This document shows positions 33,685 through 42,969 of a DNA stretch of 64,000 bases, one piece after another (the first letter of the stretch is position 1; each line of letters starts with the position of its first letter). The notes beneath the pieces are model-generated. The model ran no database searches. It was not told the origin of the DNA and saw only the letters and a program-made list of their open reading frames with translations. The stretch is from BHER01 sp051652245. GTDB lineage: Bacteria; Bacillota_I; Bacilli_A; Culicoidibacterales; Culicoidibacteraceae. The position numbers and the translations under genes are program-made. Location: assembly GCA_051652245.1 (NCBI GenBank), contig JBOFTV010000042.1:5441-69440 (forward strand), given 5' to 3'.

Positions 33685-36073
33685 TTCTTAGATAGGTTAG
33701 AATATCATCTAAATTTTCATTAACAAATTCTATGTATTTTTCCTTATTACCACAAAAATAGGTATACATAATGGATGCTATTGTATCAACGGAGTAGCTA
33801 GTACAATTCTCCCAAATCAATTTCAGAGAGATATTACTTGATAAATCAAAAGATTTTTCAATATTAATAAGCCAATACATAATTATAGAAAATGAATTAA
33901 TATCAGCGGAAACATCAAAGATATTAATTCTTTTTATATAATTATAAAGAGCTTTGCAAAAAAGATAAATATCTGTTTTCGACAATTCCATTTTGGGTGT
34001 TGCATCTCGCAGTTTACATAAATATTCTATATTTTTGTTTTCTGGAAGCAGCGTTCGTAACTCATCTAAAGAATGGATGGATTCATCTATCTCCTCAAAC
34101 TTAGTAAAGGGGTTTAAAGCCGCATCAAAAAGGATTAGTCCACCATGTTCATTTGAATTATCATAAATATTTTGATTAACATAGTAATACTGTTGAACAC
34201 TACCAGAAAATATTCCTCTTAATGCATCTACATATGGTGAAAGATTGTTTTTATCCCATAGCGTTTCAACTAATTTCACGTAGAACTGCTCCTTATTATT
34301 TACTGTTTTTGGAAAATATGAGAATAATTTAGAGTAATATATGTTATCAACAATCTTTATAACCTGTAATGCAGTAGTCTCTAACTCGATAAACTCATGA
34401 AGCTTGTCAACAATATGCTGTGAGCGAACTGGATGTAGGCCTTCAATATATTTTTCTGAACTATTAATTTTAATTAAAAATTCATTCTCAACGCTTTTTA
34501 GCAACTCCCCATAATCATACGAAGATGTTTCTGTTAAACTACTTATAAGTTTATTTACTGAAAGTTTAATTCCGCATATGTCTGCAAAGCAAATTTTACG
34601 AAGAATTTCACACTTTATATTTCCTGAATTGCTAGCACTAATTTTTTTAATTTGATTTTCTATTCGTTCCGATAACATTTCACCATGTGTAAGTATATAT
34701 ATATATTCAATAAGCAAGCTCTTTTCTTTAACAATTTCAAATGATTTTTTCCAGTTTACAATAGATGAATGTATTTTACCAGCTTGATTTAGTATATCGA
34801 AAATACGCTTTGCCTCTTCTTCCCGTAGAAATAATTTTATTACTTGTAGAGATTTAACACAACTTACATCCCCGCTATAATTATACCAATCATCTTCTCT
34901 TGTCGTTATAACTATCTTATAATGATTTCTGATTTCATCTTGAAGAAGTTGTGCTAATTTATTCCATTCGCTAAGTTGACTATCAAGATTATCAATAATA
35001 ATTAGCGGTTTTTCACCCATTTTCACTCTTGTAGAAAAGTAAGAAACTATGTGAATTAATTCTTTAGGATCATTACACCATAAAAGTTGATAAATTTTAT
35101 ATTCACTTTTCAAATTATATGCTACTTGGAGTGCTAATGTTGTTTTACCTTGACCACTGGATGCTTTAATTACAGTTACGCTATTTTTTTCAATAGATGT
35201 GGTGACTTCTTCTTCTAACAAAATTCTTCTGACAGGTAATTGCTGTGCTATATCTTGATAAGTTGGTTTTTTCCCCTCAAAGTAACTACTATCTTTATTA
35301 ATATTAGACTTGGGTTCAAACGAAACACTTTTTATCCAACCATGTGCTGGATTATGTGCACCTCTGCTAATATCATCTTTAATACTTAAAATCAGGTTTT
35401 CTAGTCCACTTTTATCAATACTACACATTTGTTCCATTTTTTCTAAGCAATATATTTTAATTCCGTTTGCATATAATTTAATGTTACCTGTTGTAATATC
35501 ATATGAACTCAATAACAACATTTCAATTTCTTTAGATAAATCTTTTTTTCTTTTTTTTTCAAATGAAATAGTAGATTTGAAATTGCTATATGAAAAATCG
35601 CTCCAATTCCATAATGGAGTCTCTTCTTTGATTTTGTCAATGATACCTATCCAATAGTTGTTGGAGCTGACATCTAAATTATTTTCTATAAGTTTACTCA
35701 AATTTCCTTTAGCTATTTCAAAATCGTAGACTAATTTGAATTTTGTATTCCGATCAATAAGATAAACTTCTAAGTAGTTTTTTAAAACGTCTTTTAAGAA
35801 GCTCGCATCTTGCTTATTTTTGGAATATTTCAATTGTATATGTAAAGTAGCATCATCTGAAATCATGTAGTTAATTTTATCAATATCTTCAATTCCTTCT
35901 AGACGAAACAGTATATCATTGCTTTTTTCAGACAATATTATATAACATGAATATAGAAATTGATAAGTAAATCCTGAAAGAGCTATTCTACCACCATCTC
36001 TAGATTTTAGTAGTTCTTGAGTACTGTCTTTAGGGATGTTCTTTTTGACTTTCCCTTTTTTCTTTTTTTCCAT
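33587..36073 (-). CDS. Cap4/DUF4297-like nuclease fused to STAND/NACHT-type NTPase
   Basis: 828 residues as read. The N-terminus has GGRIALSGFTYQ (27-38), acidic residues LEGIEDID (58-65) and IQLKYSK (QxK at 80-82), the layout of Cap4-like PD-(D/E)xK DNA endonuclease domains. Then follows an NTPase with Walker A ASSGQGKTT (from residue 304), Walker B LIIIDNLD (357-364) and the sensor-like ITTRED. Helical repeats follow. This nuclease plus STAND order is that of antiviral Avs-like or nSTAND3 proteins, which sense phage proteins and degrade DNA. The frame ends at TGA (33589-33587), nine bases after an A7 tract; a one-base deletion there would extend it to about 1,307 residues. Clean ATG start with upstream AGAGAGGGAAA. 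Strongly AT-rich compared with neighbours, suggesting transfer. Confidence 0.75.
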   Translation of the reverse strand: MEKKKKGKVKKNIPKDSTQELLKSRDGGRIALSGFTYQFLYSCYIILSEKSNDILFRLEGIEDIDKINYMISDDATLHIQLKYSKNKQDASFLKDVLKNYLEVYLIDRNTKFKLVYDFEIAKGNLSKLIENNLDVSSNNYWIGIIDKIKEETPLWNWSDFSYSNFKSTISFEKKRKKDLSKEIEMLLLSSYDITTGNIKLYANGIKIYCLEKMEQMCSIDKSGLENLILSIKDDISRGAHNPAHGWIKSVSFEPKSNINKDSSYFEGKKPTYQDIAQQLPVRRILLEEEVTTSIEKNSVTVIKASSGQGKTTLALQVAYNLKSEYKIYQLLWCNDPKELIHIVSYFSTRVKMGEKPLIIIDNLDSQLSEWNKLAQLLQDEIRNHYKIVITTREDDWYNYSGDVSCVKSLQVIKLFLREEEAKRIFDILNQAGKIHSSIVNWKKSFEIVKEKSLLIEYIYILTHGEMLSERIENQIKKISASNSGNIKCEILRKICFADICGIKLSVNKLISSLTETSSYDYGELLKSVENEFLIKINSSEKYIEGLHPVRSQHIVDKLHEFIELETTALQVIKIVDNIYYSKLFSYFPKTVNNKEQFYVKLVETLWDKNNLSPYVDALRGIFSGSVQQYYYVNQNIYDNSNEHGGLILFDAALNPFTKFEEIDESIHSLDELRTLLPENKNIEYLCKLRDATPKMELSKTDIYLFCKALYNYIKRINIFDVSADINSFSIIMYWLINIEKSFDLSSNISLKLIWENCTSYSVDTIASIMYTYFCGNKEKYIEFVNENLDDILTYLRNETKSLQVYVSEGKDKNLCRVYTFYNRNKKRN

Positions 36074-36258
36074 GTTTTCCCTCTCTTTCTTTCAAAGCAA
36101 AATAAAATTTAAAATTAGTATTAATATTATACCGAATCAGTACGCCCTGTGCCTGGAAAAAGCATTCGGGGATGCCGTGGCGATTTATAAAAGCTTACGA
36201 ACATTGGTAAAGTAGTAGTGAAATTCTCAGCGGATACATTGATATTGCGTGGGAATGG

Positions 36259-36759
36259 CTAGTCCTTAATTCGGCCATGCTCTAAGACTAAAATTTGCTG
36301 ATTAGAACTGCCACGAAATGATAGCGTTGGGTCAAATAAGTGTTTTTCAAAGCGGCCATCAACGAGAACATCGATTAACTTGAGGCAGCTAATTGCTTGG
36401 GGCATTACCACTAATTGCTTATAAGTGTAGCCGGTGTAACACCAGATATTTAAGCCCGTTGCCAATTTTAATTGCTCCAATAAAACAGCTAGTCCCAAAG
36501 GATTGAAAAAGGGGTCACCCCCAGATAACGTAATTCCATCTAATAAGGGATTAGCCTTAATTTCTGAAATGATGGTCCATAAGAGGCTGCTAGTCAAAGC
36601 GACCCCTTTTTGGGGATTCCAACTTTCCACATTATGACAACCAGGACAACCATGGCTGCAACCAGCAAGATAAATTGCATAACGAAGGCCCCAGCCATCA
36701 GCAATTGTCTCCGGGTAGACGTTTAATAATCGTAGGCCGTTAAACTCCATGCTTAACAC
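36259..36759 (-). CDS. nrdG: anaerobic ribonucleoside-triphosphate reductase activating protein
   Basis: 166 residues if begun at GTG 36759, 163 if at ATG 36750. The radical-SAM iron-sulfur site is GCSHGCPGCHN (Cys34, Cys38, Cys41), followed by GITLSGGDPFFNP (SAM-binding GGD) and DVLVDGRFE. It makes the glycyl radical on NrdD. It overlaps the end of nrdD by 20 or 11 bases. GGAAG lies nine bases before the GTG, supporting that start. The protein works only without oxygen. Confidence 0.95.
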   Translation of the reverse strand: MLSMEFNGLRLLNVYPETIADGWGLRYAIYLAGCSHGCPGCHNVESWNPQKGVALTSSLLWTIISEIKANPLLDGITLSGGDPFFNPLGLAVLLEQLKLATGLNIWCYTGYTYKQLVVMPQAISCLKLIDVLVDGRFEKHLFDPTLSFRGSSNQQILVLEHGRIKD

Positions 36760-39103
36760 GATCGCTTTCTTCCAGTCGCTTAGAAGAATTCCAGGTATCT
36801 AGACTTCCTGTTAAATAGCCTGTAATTCGGCGGATTCGCATAATTGCTTCGCTTTCGCAAAGAGGGCATTTAGCATAAATAACCCCTTTATAACCACAAC
36901 TTTTACAAGTATCCACAGGATGATTAATCGAACCATAACCAATCCCTTCATCATACATATGCTTAACGAGTTTAGCAAGAACTACTGTGTTTTGCTTTGC
37001 TTCACCATCAAGTTCAACATAAGTAATATGACCCCCTAGAGTTAAGGCATGAAAAGGTGCCTCTTTTTTGATTTTAGCAAAACTGCTGATGGGCTCTTTT
37101 ACGTCAATATGAAAAGAATTAACATAGTAGCCGCGGTCATTTACCCCGGGGATAAGACCAAATAATTTAGCATCAAGTTTGGTAAAGCGTCCACTTAATC
37201 CTTCAGCAGGTGTGGCAAGGACGGCATAATTTAACTTATACTTGTCCTTAAACTCGTTAGCAACTTCATTTAACAATGTTAGCGTCTGATAAAGCGTATT
37301 ATGTGCAGCTAAACTAACGCCATGACCCAAACCATGCAAAGCGACCATCGCATTATGGCCACCAATAAAACCAATGCCTAGAGTGCCTGAATTTAGAACA
37401 TCAGCAATCGTGTCATCAGCCTTTAAAGCCATGCCGCCTTTAAAAACATCATTGCTCATCATAAAAGGAAATTGCTTAGCCAGTGCCGATTTTTGGTACA
37501 ATAGTCGCAAATACAACTGCTTAGCAACAACGCGTCCTAAAGCGCCTACTTTGGTTAGAAATAAGGAAACACTAAGTGCTTCAACCGCTTTAATAGTTCC
37601 AGTTGGCAAGGCAGTTAGCGCTTCTTGTTTAGCAACAATTGCTAATCGGGGTAAATTAAGCGTTGTAAAAGAAAGATTTCCGCGTCCCAAAGATGATTTT
37701 TCTCCATGTAAATTTTCGAACACACGTGTCCGACAGCCCATCGTTGCCACTTCATAACGATAGCGCTGAGGATCATTTTTCTGCCATAAGGGATTTTGAT
37801 TAAAAGGGGCATCAAGGAAGACAAAATTAGGGAAAAGACTTGTTGCAGTTGTTGAAATTGCCGCTAACAGCAAATCAAAATTAGGAGCTGTAAAAGCAAG
37901 ATTCCCAGCACAGGCCTCCTTAAAATCAGCTAAAGCGGCCCTCATATCAGCGTCGCTATACGATATTCCAGCTTTAACCTTGAAAATTTGAATGGGAAAA
38001 ATTGGCGTTTGCCCATGACCAAGACCCGCAACCGTTGCCCGTAATAGCTCGCTAATAACCATCCGGCCCTCGGGTGAAGTGTCAGTCCCATAATTAATTG
38101 AGCTAAAGACAACTTGATTGCCCCCACGAGAATGCATCGTATTAAGATTATGGATAAAGCCTTCCATCGCTTGATAGGTCAAATTTTGTGTTTTCGTTTC
38201 GGCTTTTTTCAAAATTAAGGAGATTTGGGTGGGTGAAAAGGCAAATTGCTTGGTTAAGAGTAAAATCTGTTGCTGGGAGAGGGCGATTGAGGGAATGTAT
38301 TGTTTAATTGTTGTTTTAAGTGACTTTCTAGCTAGTGGAAGCTTTAGAGCATCCGCCAAAAAGCAGAGATCTTCGCTGACAATTTTACAGAAAGTCTTTA
38401 AAACGCCTGGTGCCATGAAGTAGTCAAATGCTGGAATTGCCTGACCGCCATGCTGCTCGTTTTGATTTGTTTGAAAAATAATTGTAGCAAGGGTTGCGTA
38501 ACTTTGAATCGATTGTGGCGTGCGAATACTCCCATTTTTGGTTGTAAAACCACGGGTAAAAAGGTCGGCTAAATCGTATTGGAGGCATGTGGTTGTTTTT
38601 GTGGGATAGTAGTCTAAATCATGAATATGGATATCGCCATTTTGGTGTAATAAAGCATGATTTTCATGCAGGAGGTACTTATAAGTGTAATCTTTGGTCA
38701 CTTCAGAGGCAAAAGTCATCATCTGTCCGGCCGGTGTGTGTGCTGACATATTTGCGTTTTCGTTATTAACATCATTTGCTTCAACGGCAACAATGCCATC
38801 CATAACTTGCTTCATCATCGTTTTTGTGTCTCTTTGGGTTGTGCGCCAGTGGCGATATAAAATATATTTTTTGGCAACCTGAGGATTGTTTTGCATCAGC
38901 ACGGCTTCAACAATATCCTGAACTTCCTCCACCGCAACGGTTGGCCCAACTATCTGCTTGCAAACACTTAAAGTGAGTAGCTTAACATCGTCATTCCTAG
39001 GTGAAATCCCACTCGCCTCAAAAGCTTTCGCAAGCGCACAGTGAATTTTATTTTTGTTAAATGGCTGACGCAAACCATCCCGCTTTAAAATTGTAATCAT
39101 CAT
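36740..39103 (-). CDS. nrdD: anaerobic ribonucleoside-triphosphate reductase (class III)
   Basis: About 787 residues from ATG 39103 (MMITILKRDG); an in-frame ATG at 39124 has no ribosome site, and AGAGG lies within that extension, 13 bases before 39103. N-terminal ATP-cone (LKRDGLRQPFNKNKI), catalytic barrel, a C-terminal zinc site CKSCGY...CPLCES, and the glycyl-radical segment RITGYLTGSLDTWN. It reduces NTPs to dNTPs under anaerobic conditions, with formate as reductant and activation by NrdG. The gene pair is read from a minus-strand promoter near 39141-39169 (TTGTTT-17-TATAAT). Confidence 0.95.
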   Translation of the reverse strand: MMITILKRDGLRQPFNKNKIHCALAKAFEASGISPRNDDVKLLTLSVCKQIVGPTVAVEEVQDIVEAVLMQNNPQVAKKYILYRHWRTTQRDTKTMMKQVMDGIVAVEANDVNNENANMSAHTPAGQMMTFASEVTKDYTYKYLLHENHALLHQNGDIHIHDLDYYPTKTTTCLQYDLADLFTRGFTTKNGSIRTPQSIQSYATLATIIFQTNQNEQHGGQAIPAFDYFMAPGVLKTFCKIVSEDLCFLADALKLPLARKSLKTTIKQYIPSIALSQQQILLLTKQFAFSPTQISLILKKAETKTQNLTYQAMEGFIHNLNTMHSRGGNQVVFSSINYGTDTSPEGRMVISELLRATVAGLGHGQTPIFPIQIFKVKAGISYSDADMRAALADFKEACAGNLAFTAPNFDLLLAAISTTATSLFPNFVFLDAPFNQNPLWQKNDPQRYRYEVATMGCRTRVFENLHGEKSSLGRGNLSFTTLNLPRLAIVAKQEALTALPTGTIKAVEALSVSLFLTKVGALGRVVAKQLYLRLLYQKSALAKQFPFMMSNDVFKGGMALKADDTIADVLNSGTLGIGFIGGHNAMVALHGLGHGVSLAAHNTLYQTLTLLNEVANEFKDKYKLNYAVLATPAEGLSGRFTKLDAKLFGLIPGVNDRGYYVNSFHIDVKEPISSFAKIKKEAPFHALTLGGHITYVELDGEAKQNTVVLAKLVKHMYDEGIGYGSINHPVDTCKSCGYKGVIYAKCPLCESEAIMRIRRITGYLTGSLDTWNSSKRLEESDRVKHGV

Positions 39104-39170
39104 GTTAGCAATCGATCCTCTCATTGGTAATTATCATTTAATTATAGTACAAAATCACCCCAAAAACAAA

Positions 39171-39202
39171 CACTATTTTTCACAAAATATAGTGAAATAG
39201 TG
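39171..39202. promoter_or_regulatory. inverted repeat between nrdDG and dnaX, possible NrdR-box region
   Basis: CACTATTTTTCAC (39171-39183) and GTGAAATAGTG (39192-39202) are inverted copies with a two-base bulge. TCACAAAATATAGTGA inside it matches the NrdR box pattern (ACACTATATATAGTGT) at 12 of 16 positions. It lies upstream of the nrdD -35. NrdR control is plausible but the match is imperfect. The rest of the 39125-39406 gap holds only promoters. Confidence 0.35.
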
Positions 39203-39354
39203 CAGCTTCAACAAGGTAAAAAAAATCCCACCCTATTTTATACCTAAATCACAATTATTAACAGGGAACACTAATACGATCGGTATTAATTTTGTCGAAA
39301 AGTTAAATTATCAAATCTGGAAAGCTAAAAATGTATCAAATATACCCGTTCTCG

Positions 39355-39363
39355 TGGTATAAT
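39355..39363 (+). promoter_or_regulatory. extended -10 promoter of dnaX
   Basis: TGG TATAAT is an extended -10; the -35 is poor (ATCAAA at 39335-39340). It lies 44 bases before the dnaX start. Confidence 0.55.
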
Positions 39364-39406
39364 TGTTAAAGTTAAAAAAGCAAAACAAGTAAAAGGAGAC
39401 AGGAAT

Positions 39407-41305
39407 ATGTATAAAGCATTATATCGTAAATATCGGCCCGACAGCTTTGCTAAAATATTTGGGCAGGTACATGTTGTTCAGACCCTCGAAAATACAATCA
39501 GGGCAAACAAAATCGGTCATGCTTATCTATTTCATGGACCTAGGGGAACGGGGAAAACATCAATTGCCAAAATATTTGCAGCAGCCATTAATTGTGAAAA
39601 TCAAGAAGCACTTCCTTGTCATAAATGTCCAAGTTGCGTAATAATTGACCAAATGCAAACAACGGACATTATCGAACTAGATGCTGCTAGCAATAATGGT
39701 GTCGATGAAATCCGTCTAATTAGAGAATATGCAAAATATGCACCTACAAACATTAACTACAAAGTTTATATTATTGATGAAGTCCACATGCTCTCAACTG
39801 CTGCCTTTAATGCCCTGCTCAAAACATTAGAAGAACCACCAGCACATGTCATTTTTATTTTAGCAACGACCGAAATCCATAAAATTCCGATGACAATTAT
39901 TTCACGCTGTCAGCGTTTTGACTTTAAAAATATTACAAAAGCAGAAATGAGTGCCTGTCTTAACGAAATTATTAGTCAAGAAGCAGTAACAATTAGCGAA
40001 GAGGCACTAGCATACCTAGTGAACTACGCTAATGGGGGTATGCGCGATGCGTTAAGTGTCCTTGACTCGGTTATTGCTTATAGTGGGACAAAAATTGTGC
40101 TCCAAGATCTTTTAGATGTTGTTGGCACTGTTGGTAACCAAACATTTCAAAAATTATTAGCAGACGTTTCCCAAAATAACACAGCAGAGATACTCGGTCT
40201 ACTTAGTGAAATAATTGAAACCGGCAAGAATATTCAATTATTTGTCGAATCATTTTTAGCATATTTATTAACGGAAATTGAAGCAGCATTAATGCAAAAA
40301 TCACCCTACAAGATTGCAACCCTCTTTGCGATCACCGATAAGATGAATAAACTCTGCTTTGATCTCAATACAGCACACTTACCCCATATTGCCCTTAAAG
40401 CCCTTTTTTTAGAACTAGCGCATGAAATGAACCCAATCCAACCAATTCAACCGCAACAATTAGAAAAACCAAAAGATGTGGAAGTCGTGCAACAACAATG
40501 CGCGCCAGTTATCGTGGAAAAACCAGTTATCGTGGAAAAACCAGTTATCGTGGAAAAACCAGTTATCGTGGAAAAACCAGTTATCGTGGAAAAACCAGAA
40601 ATCACGGACGTAGCGGATCTTTTTAATCACGATTATTTCCCCAACACTCAAGAAGATGAAGAAATTGACCTCGTCTTCTCATTTAGTGAAGACCAAACAA
40701 AACAACCAGTCACCCTTGGGAAAACCACAGAACCAGAGTTTAAAGCCCAAGACATCTTTGACACCAATTTACACATCCAAAAAGTCGAACTTCATTTACA
40801 GCGAATCATGGCCGAAGTTGTCATCTACCCCGAGTACAATAAGCTTGATAAAATCAAACGCAAATGGCAGACAATTTCATATGACCCTAATAATCAAGTT
40901 GTCATGATGCTCCAAGACATGGAACCAAAAATTGCTACAAAAGCCGAACTGGTCTTAACAAGTTACAATAAAGCACTAGCAAATCAATTACAGCTAACAA
41001 TTAACTTAGTAAAAGCCGAAAGCTTCTTAGCAGAATTAATGGGAGAAGCCTATAAAATAATTGTCACAGATGAGGCAACTTGGCTCAAACAGCGTGAGCT
41101 ATTTGCCATCAAATGGAAAGCAAACGAGGTGACAAAAGACTCAATTTCTAATCTTAAAACAGAAGCACTCTCCCTAGAACAGCAAGCAAAAGAGCAAGGA
41201 TACGAATACGTCGCCTTAGATTTTGAGCAACCCTCAGCCCCCCAAATTGATCCAATCATCACAGATGCAATTGACTTATTTGGTGATAAAGTAGAAGTAA
41301 AATAG
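39407..41305 (+). CDS. dnaX: DNA polymerase III subunit gamma/tau
   Basis: 632 residues. YRKYRPDSFAKIFGQ, Walker A GPRGTGKT (44-51), zinc-binding Cys cluster CHKCPSC, Walker B IIDEVHML, and TTEIHKIPMTIISRCQRF (SRC motif, arginine finger). It is the motor subunit of the clamp loader; the C-terminal third (tau-like) binds polymerase and helicase. The linker holds five exact tandem PVIVEK hexapeptides at 367-396, encoded by five identical 18-base units. AAAGGAG precedes the ATG. First gene of the dnaX-ybaB-recR-tmk-holB unit. Confidence 0.96.
   Translation: MYKALYRKYRPDSFAKIFGQVHVVQTLENTIRANKIGHAYLFHGPRGTGKTSIAKIFAAAINCENQEALPCHKCPSCVIIDQMQTTDIIELDAASNNGVDEIRLIREYAKYAPTNINYKVYIIDEVHMLSTAAFNALLKTLEEPPAHVIFILATTEIHKIPMTIISRCQRFDFKNITKAEMSACLNEIISQEAVTISEEALAYLVNYANGGMRDALSVLDSVIAYSGTKIVLQDLLDVVGTVGNQTFQKLLADVSQNNTAEILGLLSEIIETGKNIQLFVESFLAYLLTEIEAALMQKSPYKIATLFAITDKMNKLCFDLNTAHLPHIALKALFLELAHEMNPIQPIQPQQLEKPKDVEVVQQQCAPVIVEKPVIVEKPVIVEKPVIVEKPVIVEKPEITDVADLFNHDYFPNTQEDEEIDLVFSFSEDQTKQPVTLGKTTEPEFKAQDIFDTNLHIQKVELHLQRIMAEVVIYPEYNKLDKIKRKWQTISYDPNNQVVMMLQDMEPKIATKAELVLTSYNKALANQLQLTINLVKAESFLAELMGEAYKIIVTDEATWLKQRELFAIKWKANEVTKDSISNLKTEALSLEQQAKEQGYEYVALDFEQPSAPQIDPIITDAIDLFGDKVEVK
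40505..40594 (+). repeat. five identical 18-base tandem repeats inside dnaX
   Basis: CCAGTTATCGTGGAAAAA occurs five times without a mismatch, each coding PVIVEK. The copy number can change by slippage without shifting the frame. The next unit diverges (CCAGAAATCACGG). The repeat lies in the flexible linker between the AAA+ domain and the tau-like C-terminus. Confidence 0.97.
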
Positions 41306-41320
41306 AAAGGAATTAGAAAA

Positions 41321-41626
41321 ATGGCAGGATACGGACAAATGATGAAACAAATGAATAAATTACAACGAGATATGGAAACAAAGCAGGCCGAATTAGCGGC
41401 GCAAGCATTTAGCAAAACAGCGGGAGGCGGATTAATAACAATCAAAGCCCTCGGAAATAAAACAATAACAGAACTAACAATCAGCGACGAACTCTTAGAA
41501 GACAAAGAAATCTTACAAGACATGTTAATCCTTGCAACCAACGAATTAATGAGCGAAATTGAAGCAGTCAGCGAAAAAGAAATTGGAAAACTAACAGGTG
41601 GCATGAAAATTCCTGGCTTATTTTAG
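41321..41626 (+). CDS. ybaB: YbaB/EbfC family nucleoid-associated protein
   Basis: 101 residues, standard length. MAGYGQMMKQMNKLQRDM at the N-terminus, GGGLITIKALGNKTITELTI in the strand region and a C-terminal TGGMKIPGLF are family hallmarks. It forms a dimer that binds DNA without strong sequence specificity. Always next to dnaX and recR in Bacillota, as here. AAAGGAA precedes the ATG. Confidence 0.95.
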   Translation: MAGYGQMMKQMNKLQRDMETKQAELAAQAFSKTAGGGLITIKALGNKTITELTISDELLEDKEILQDMLILATNELMSEIEAVSEKEIGKLTGGMKIPGLF

Positions 41627-41646
41627 TAAAAAAGGAGAAATAACCC

Positions 41647-42249
41647 ATGAATTATCCACAACCACTCATTGAACTAATTGAAAACCTCCAACAACTCCCC
41701 GGAGTTGGACCCAAAACAGCCGAAAGAATGGCCCTATACGTCATTACGAAATTAGATGAACAAGATGTGCTTGCCATGAGTAAAGCGCTAATTGCTAGTA
41801 AACATGACTTAATGTATTGTGAAGTCTGTGGCAACATCTCCCAAAATCCCAAATGCCTAATTTGTCTGGATAACCGCCGCGACCAGACAACATACTGCGT
41901 CGTTCAAGATGCCAAAGACGTGTTAGCGTTTGAAAGAATGGGCATGTTTAAAGGTGTCTACCATGTTTTAGGCGGAGTCCTCTCACCAATGGAAGGTATT
42001 GGTCCAGAAGATCTTCGAATTATCGAACTCCTTACAAGAATCAAAGAAGCACCAGAAGTTGAAGAAGTCATCATCGCCACAAACCCAAACATGGAAGGCG
42101 AAGCAACCGCACAATACATCCAATCAATTCTCGCACCAACGGGCATCAACATCACCAGAATTGCCCATGGCCTACCAGTTGGAGGCGACTTAGACTATGC
42201 GGATGAAGCAACAATCATGAAAGCCCTAGAAGGACGAAGATCATTTTAG
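41647..42249 (+). CDS. recR: recombination mediator RecR
   Basis: 200 residues. Helix-hairpin-helix LPGVGPKTAERMA, C4 zinc finger CEVCGNISQNPKCLIC (about 58-73), Toprim acidic residues in VVQDAKDVLAFE, and the C-terminal Walker B-like ARIAHGLPVGGDLDYADE. RecR works with RecO and RecF to load RecA on gapped DNA. AAAAGGAG precedes the ATG. Confidence 0.97.
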   Translation: MNYPQPLIELIENLQQLPGVGPKTAERMALYVITKLDEQDVLAMSKALIASKHDLMYCEVCGNISQNPKCLICLDNRRDQTTYCVVQDAKDVLAFERMGMFKGVYHVLGGVLSPMEGIGPEDLRIIELLTRIKEAPEVEEVIIATNPNMEGEATAQYIQSILAPTGINITRIAHGLPVGGDLDYADEATIMKALEGRRSF

Positions 42250-42272
42250 AAAAAAAAAGCGGAGGCCAAAAA

Positions 42273-42956
42273 ATGGAAACAAAAAAAATATTAGCGGAAC
42301 TAACAACAGAGACAACCATCTTTTATCCAAACTTTATCAGTTTTGAAGGTGGAGAAGGTAGTGGGAAAACAACCGTCTTAAAGCAAATTAGTCAAAAACT
42401 AAGTGATGCTGGTTATGAAGTCATCATCACCCGGGAACCAGGTGGCTTTCAATCAGATATTGCTGAACACATTAGAGAACTGATCTTATCTGATAAAATG
42501 GGCAAAATGACCCCATTAACAGAGGCCTTCTTATATGCTGCAGCACGGACGCAACATGTCCAACAAACGTTGATTCCCGAGCTTACAAAAGGGAAAATAA
42601 TTTTATCCGACCGTTATGTGGACAGTTCACTTGTTTATCAAGGACTAGGCTGGGATAATTTGGCAACAGTTGTTCAAATTAATAAAGCAGCAATTTGTAA
42701 CGTCATGCCCAAAACAACATTATTTTTTGATGTCAAACCTGAAATAGCGATTGGTCGAGTTATGGAAAATCGAACGGAAGAAATTAACCACCTAGATGCC
42801 AGAGAGATGTCATTTCATCAATTAGTTTATGCTGGATTTAAGCAATTAGAAGCAATTTATGACAATCGTTATGTTAATATCGATGCAAGTTTGCCACTTG
42901 CGGAAGTAGAGCAGGCAGTCTATCAAATTATCTTAGCACAAGTAGAGGATAACTAG
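42273..42956 (+). CDS. tmk: thymidylate kinase
   Basis: 227 residues. P-loop GGEGSGKT at 26-33, REPGG (catalytic and dTMP-binding), DRYVDSSLVYQG, and a short LID region with DAREMSFH. It phosphorylates dTMP to dTDP. The N-terminus is about 18 residues longer than in most homologues, which usually start a few residues before FEGGEG; GGAGG six bases before the ATG supports the long start. In the replication-repair unit between recR and holB. Confidence 0.95.
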   Translation: METKKILAELTTETTIFYPNFISFEGGEGSGKTTVLKQISQKLSDAGYEVIITREPGGFQSDIAEHIRELILSDKMGKMTPLTEAFLYAAARTQHVQQTLIPELTKGKIILSDRYVDSSLVYQGLGWDNLATVVQINKAAICNVMPKTTLFFDVKPEIAIGRVMENRTEEINHLDAREMSFHQLVYAGFKQLEAIYDNRYVNIDASLPLAEVEQAVYQIILAQVEDN

Positions 42957-42969
42957 AGGAGGTACTTAG

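Noticed and set aside
32029..36206. 13-base direct repeats CTTACGAACATTG at 32029-32041 and 36194-36206 flanking the nuclease-STAND gene, as possible attachment sites
   Set aside because: Matches of 13 bases are expected many times by chance in 64 kb. There is no integrase, tRNA or other sign of site-specific integration.
39203..39350. Searched for an SRP (scr) RNA upstream of dnaX, where it lies in Bacillus
   Set aside because: No GGAA/GCAG helix-8 hallmarks or extended self-complementarity were found.
40460..40651. Minus-strand frame with repeated WFFHDN units
   Set aside because: It is only the complement of the dnaX PVIVEK repeats and has no ribosome site.
39407..41305. Programmed frameshift in dnaX to make gamma, as in E. 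coli
   Set aside because: No A AAA AAG type slippery heptamer with a following hairpin was seen at the expected place after the AAA+ domain.
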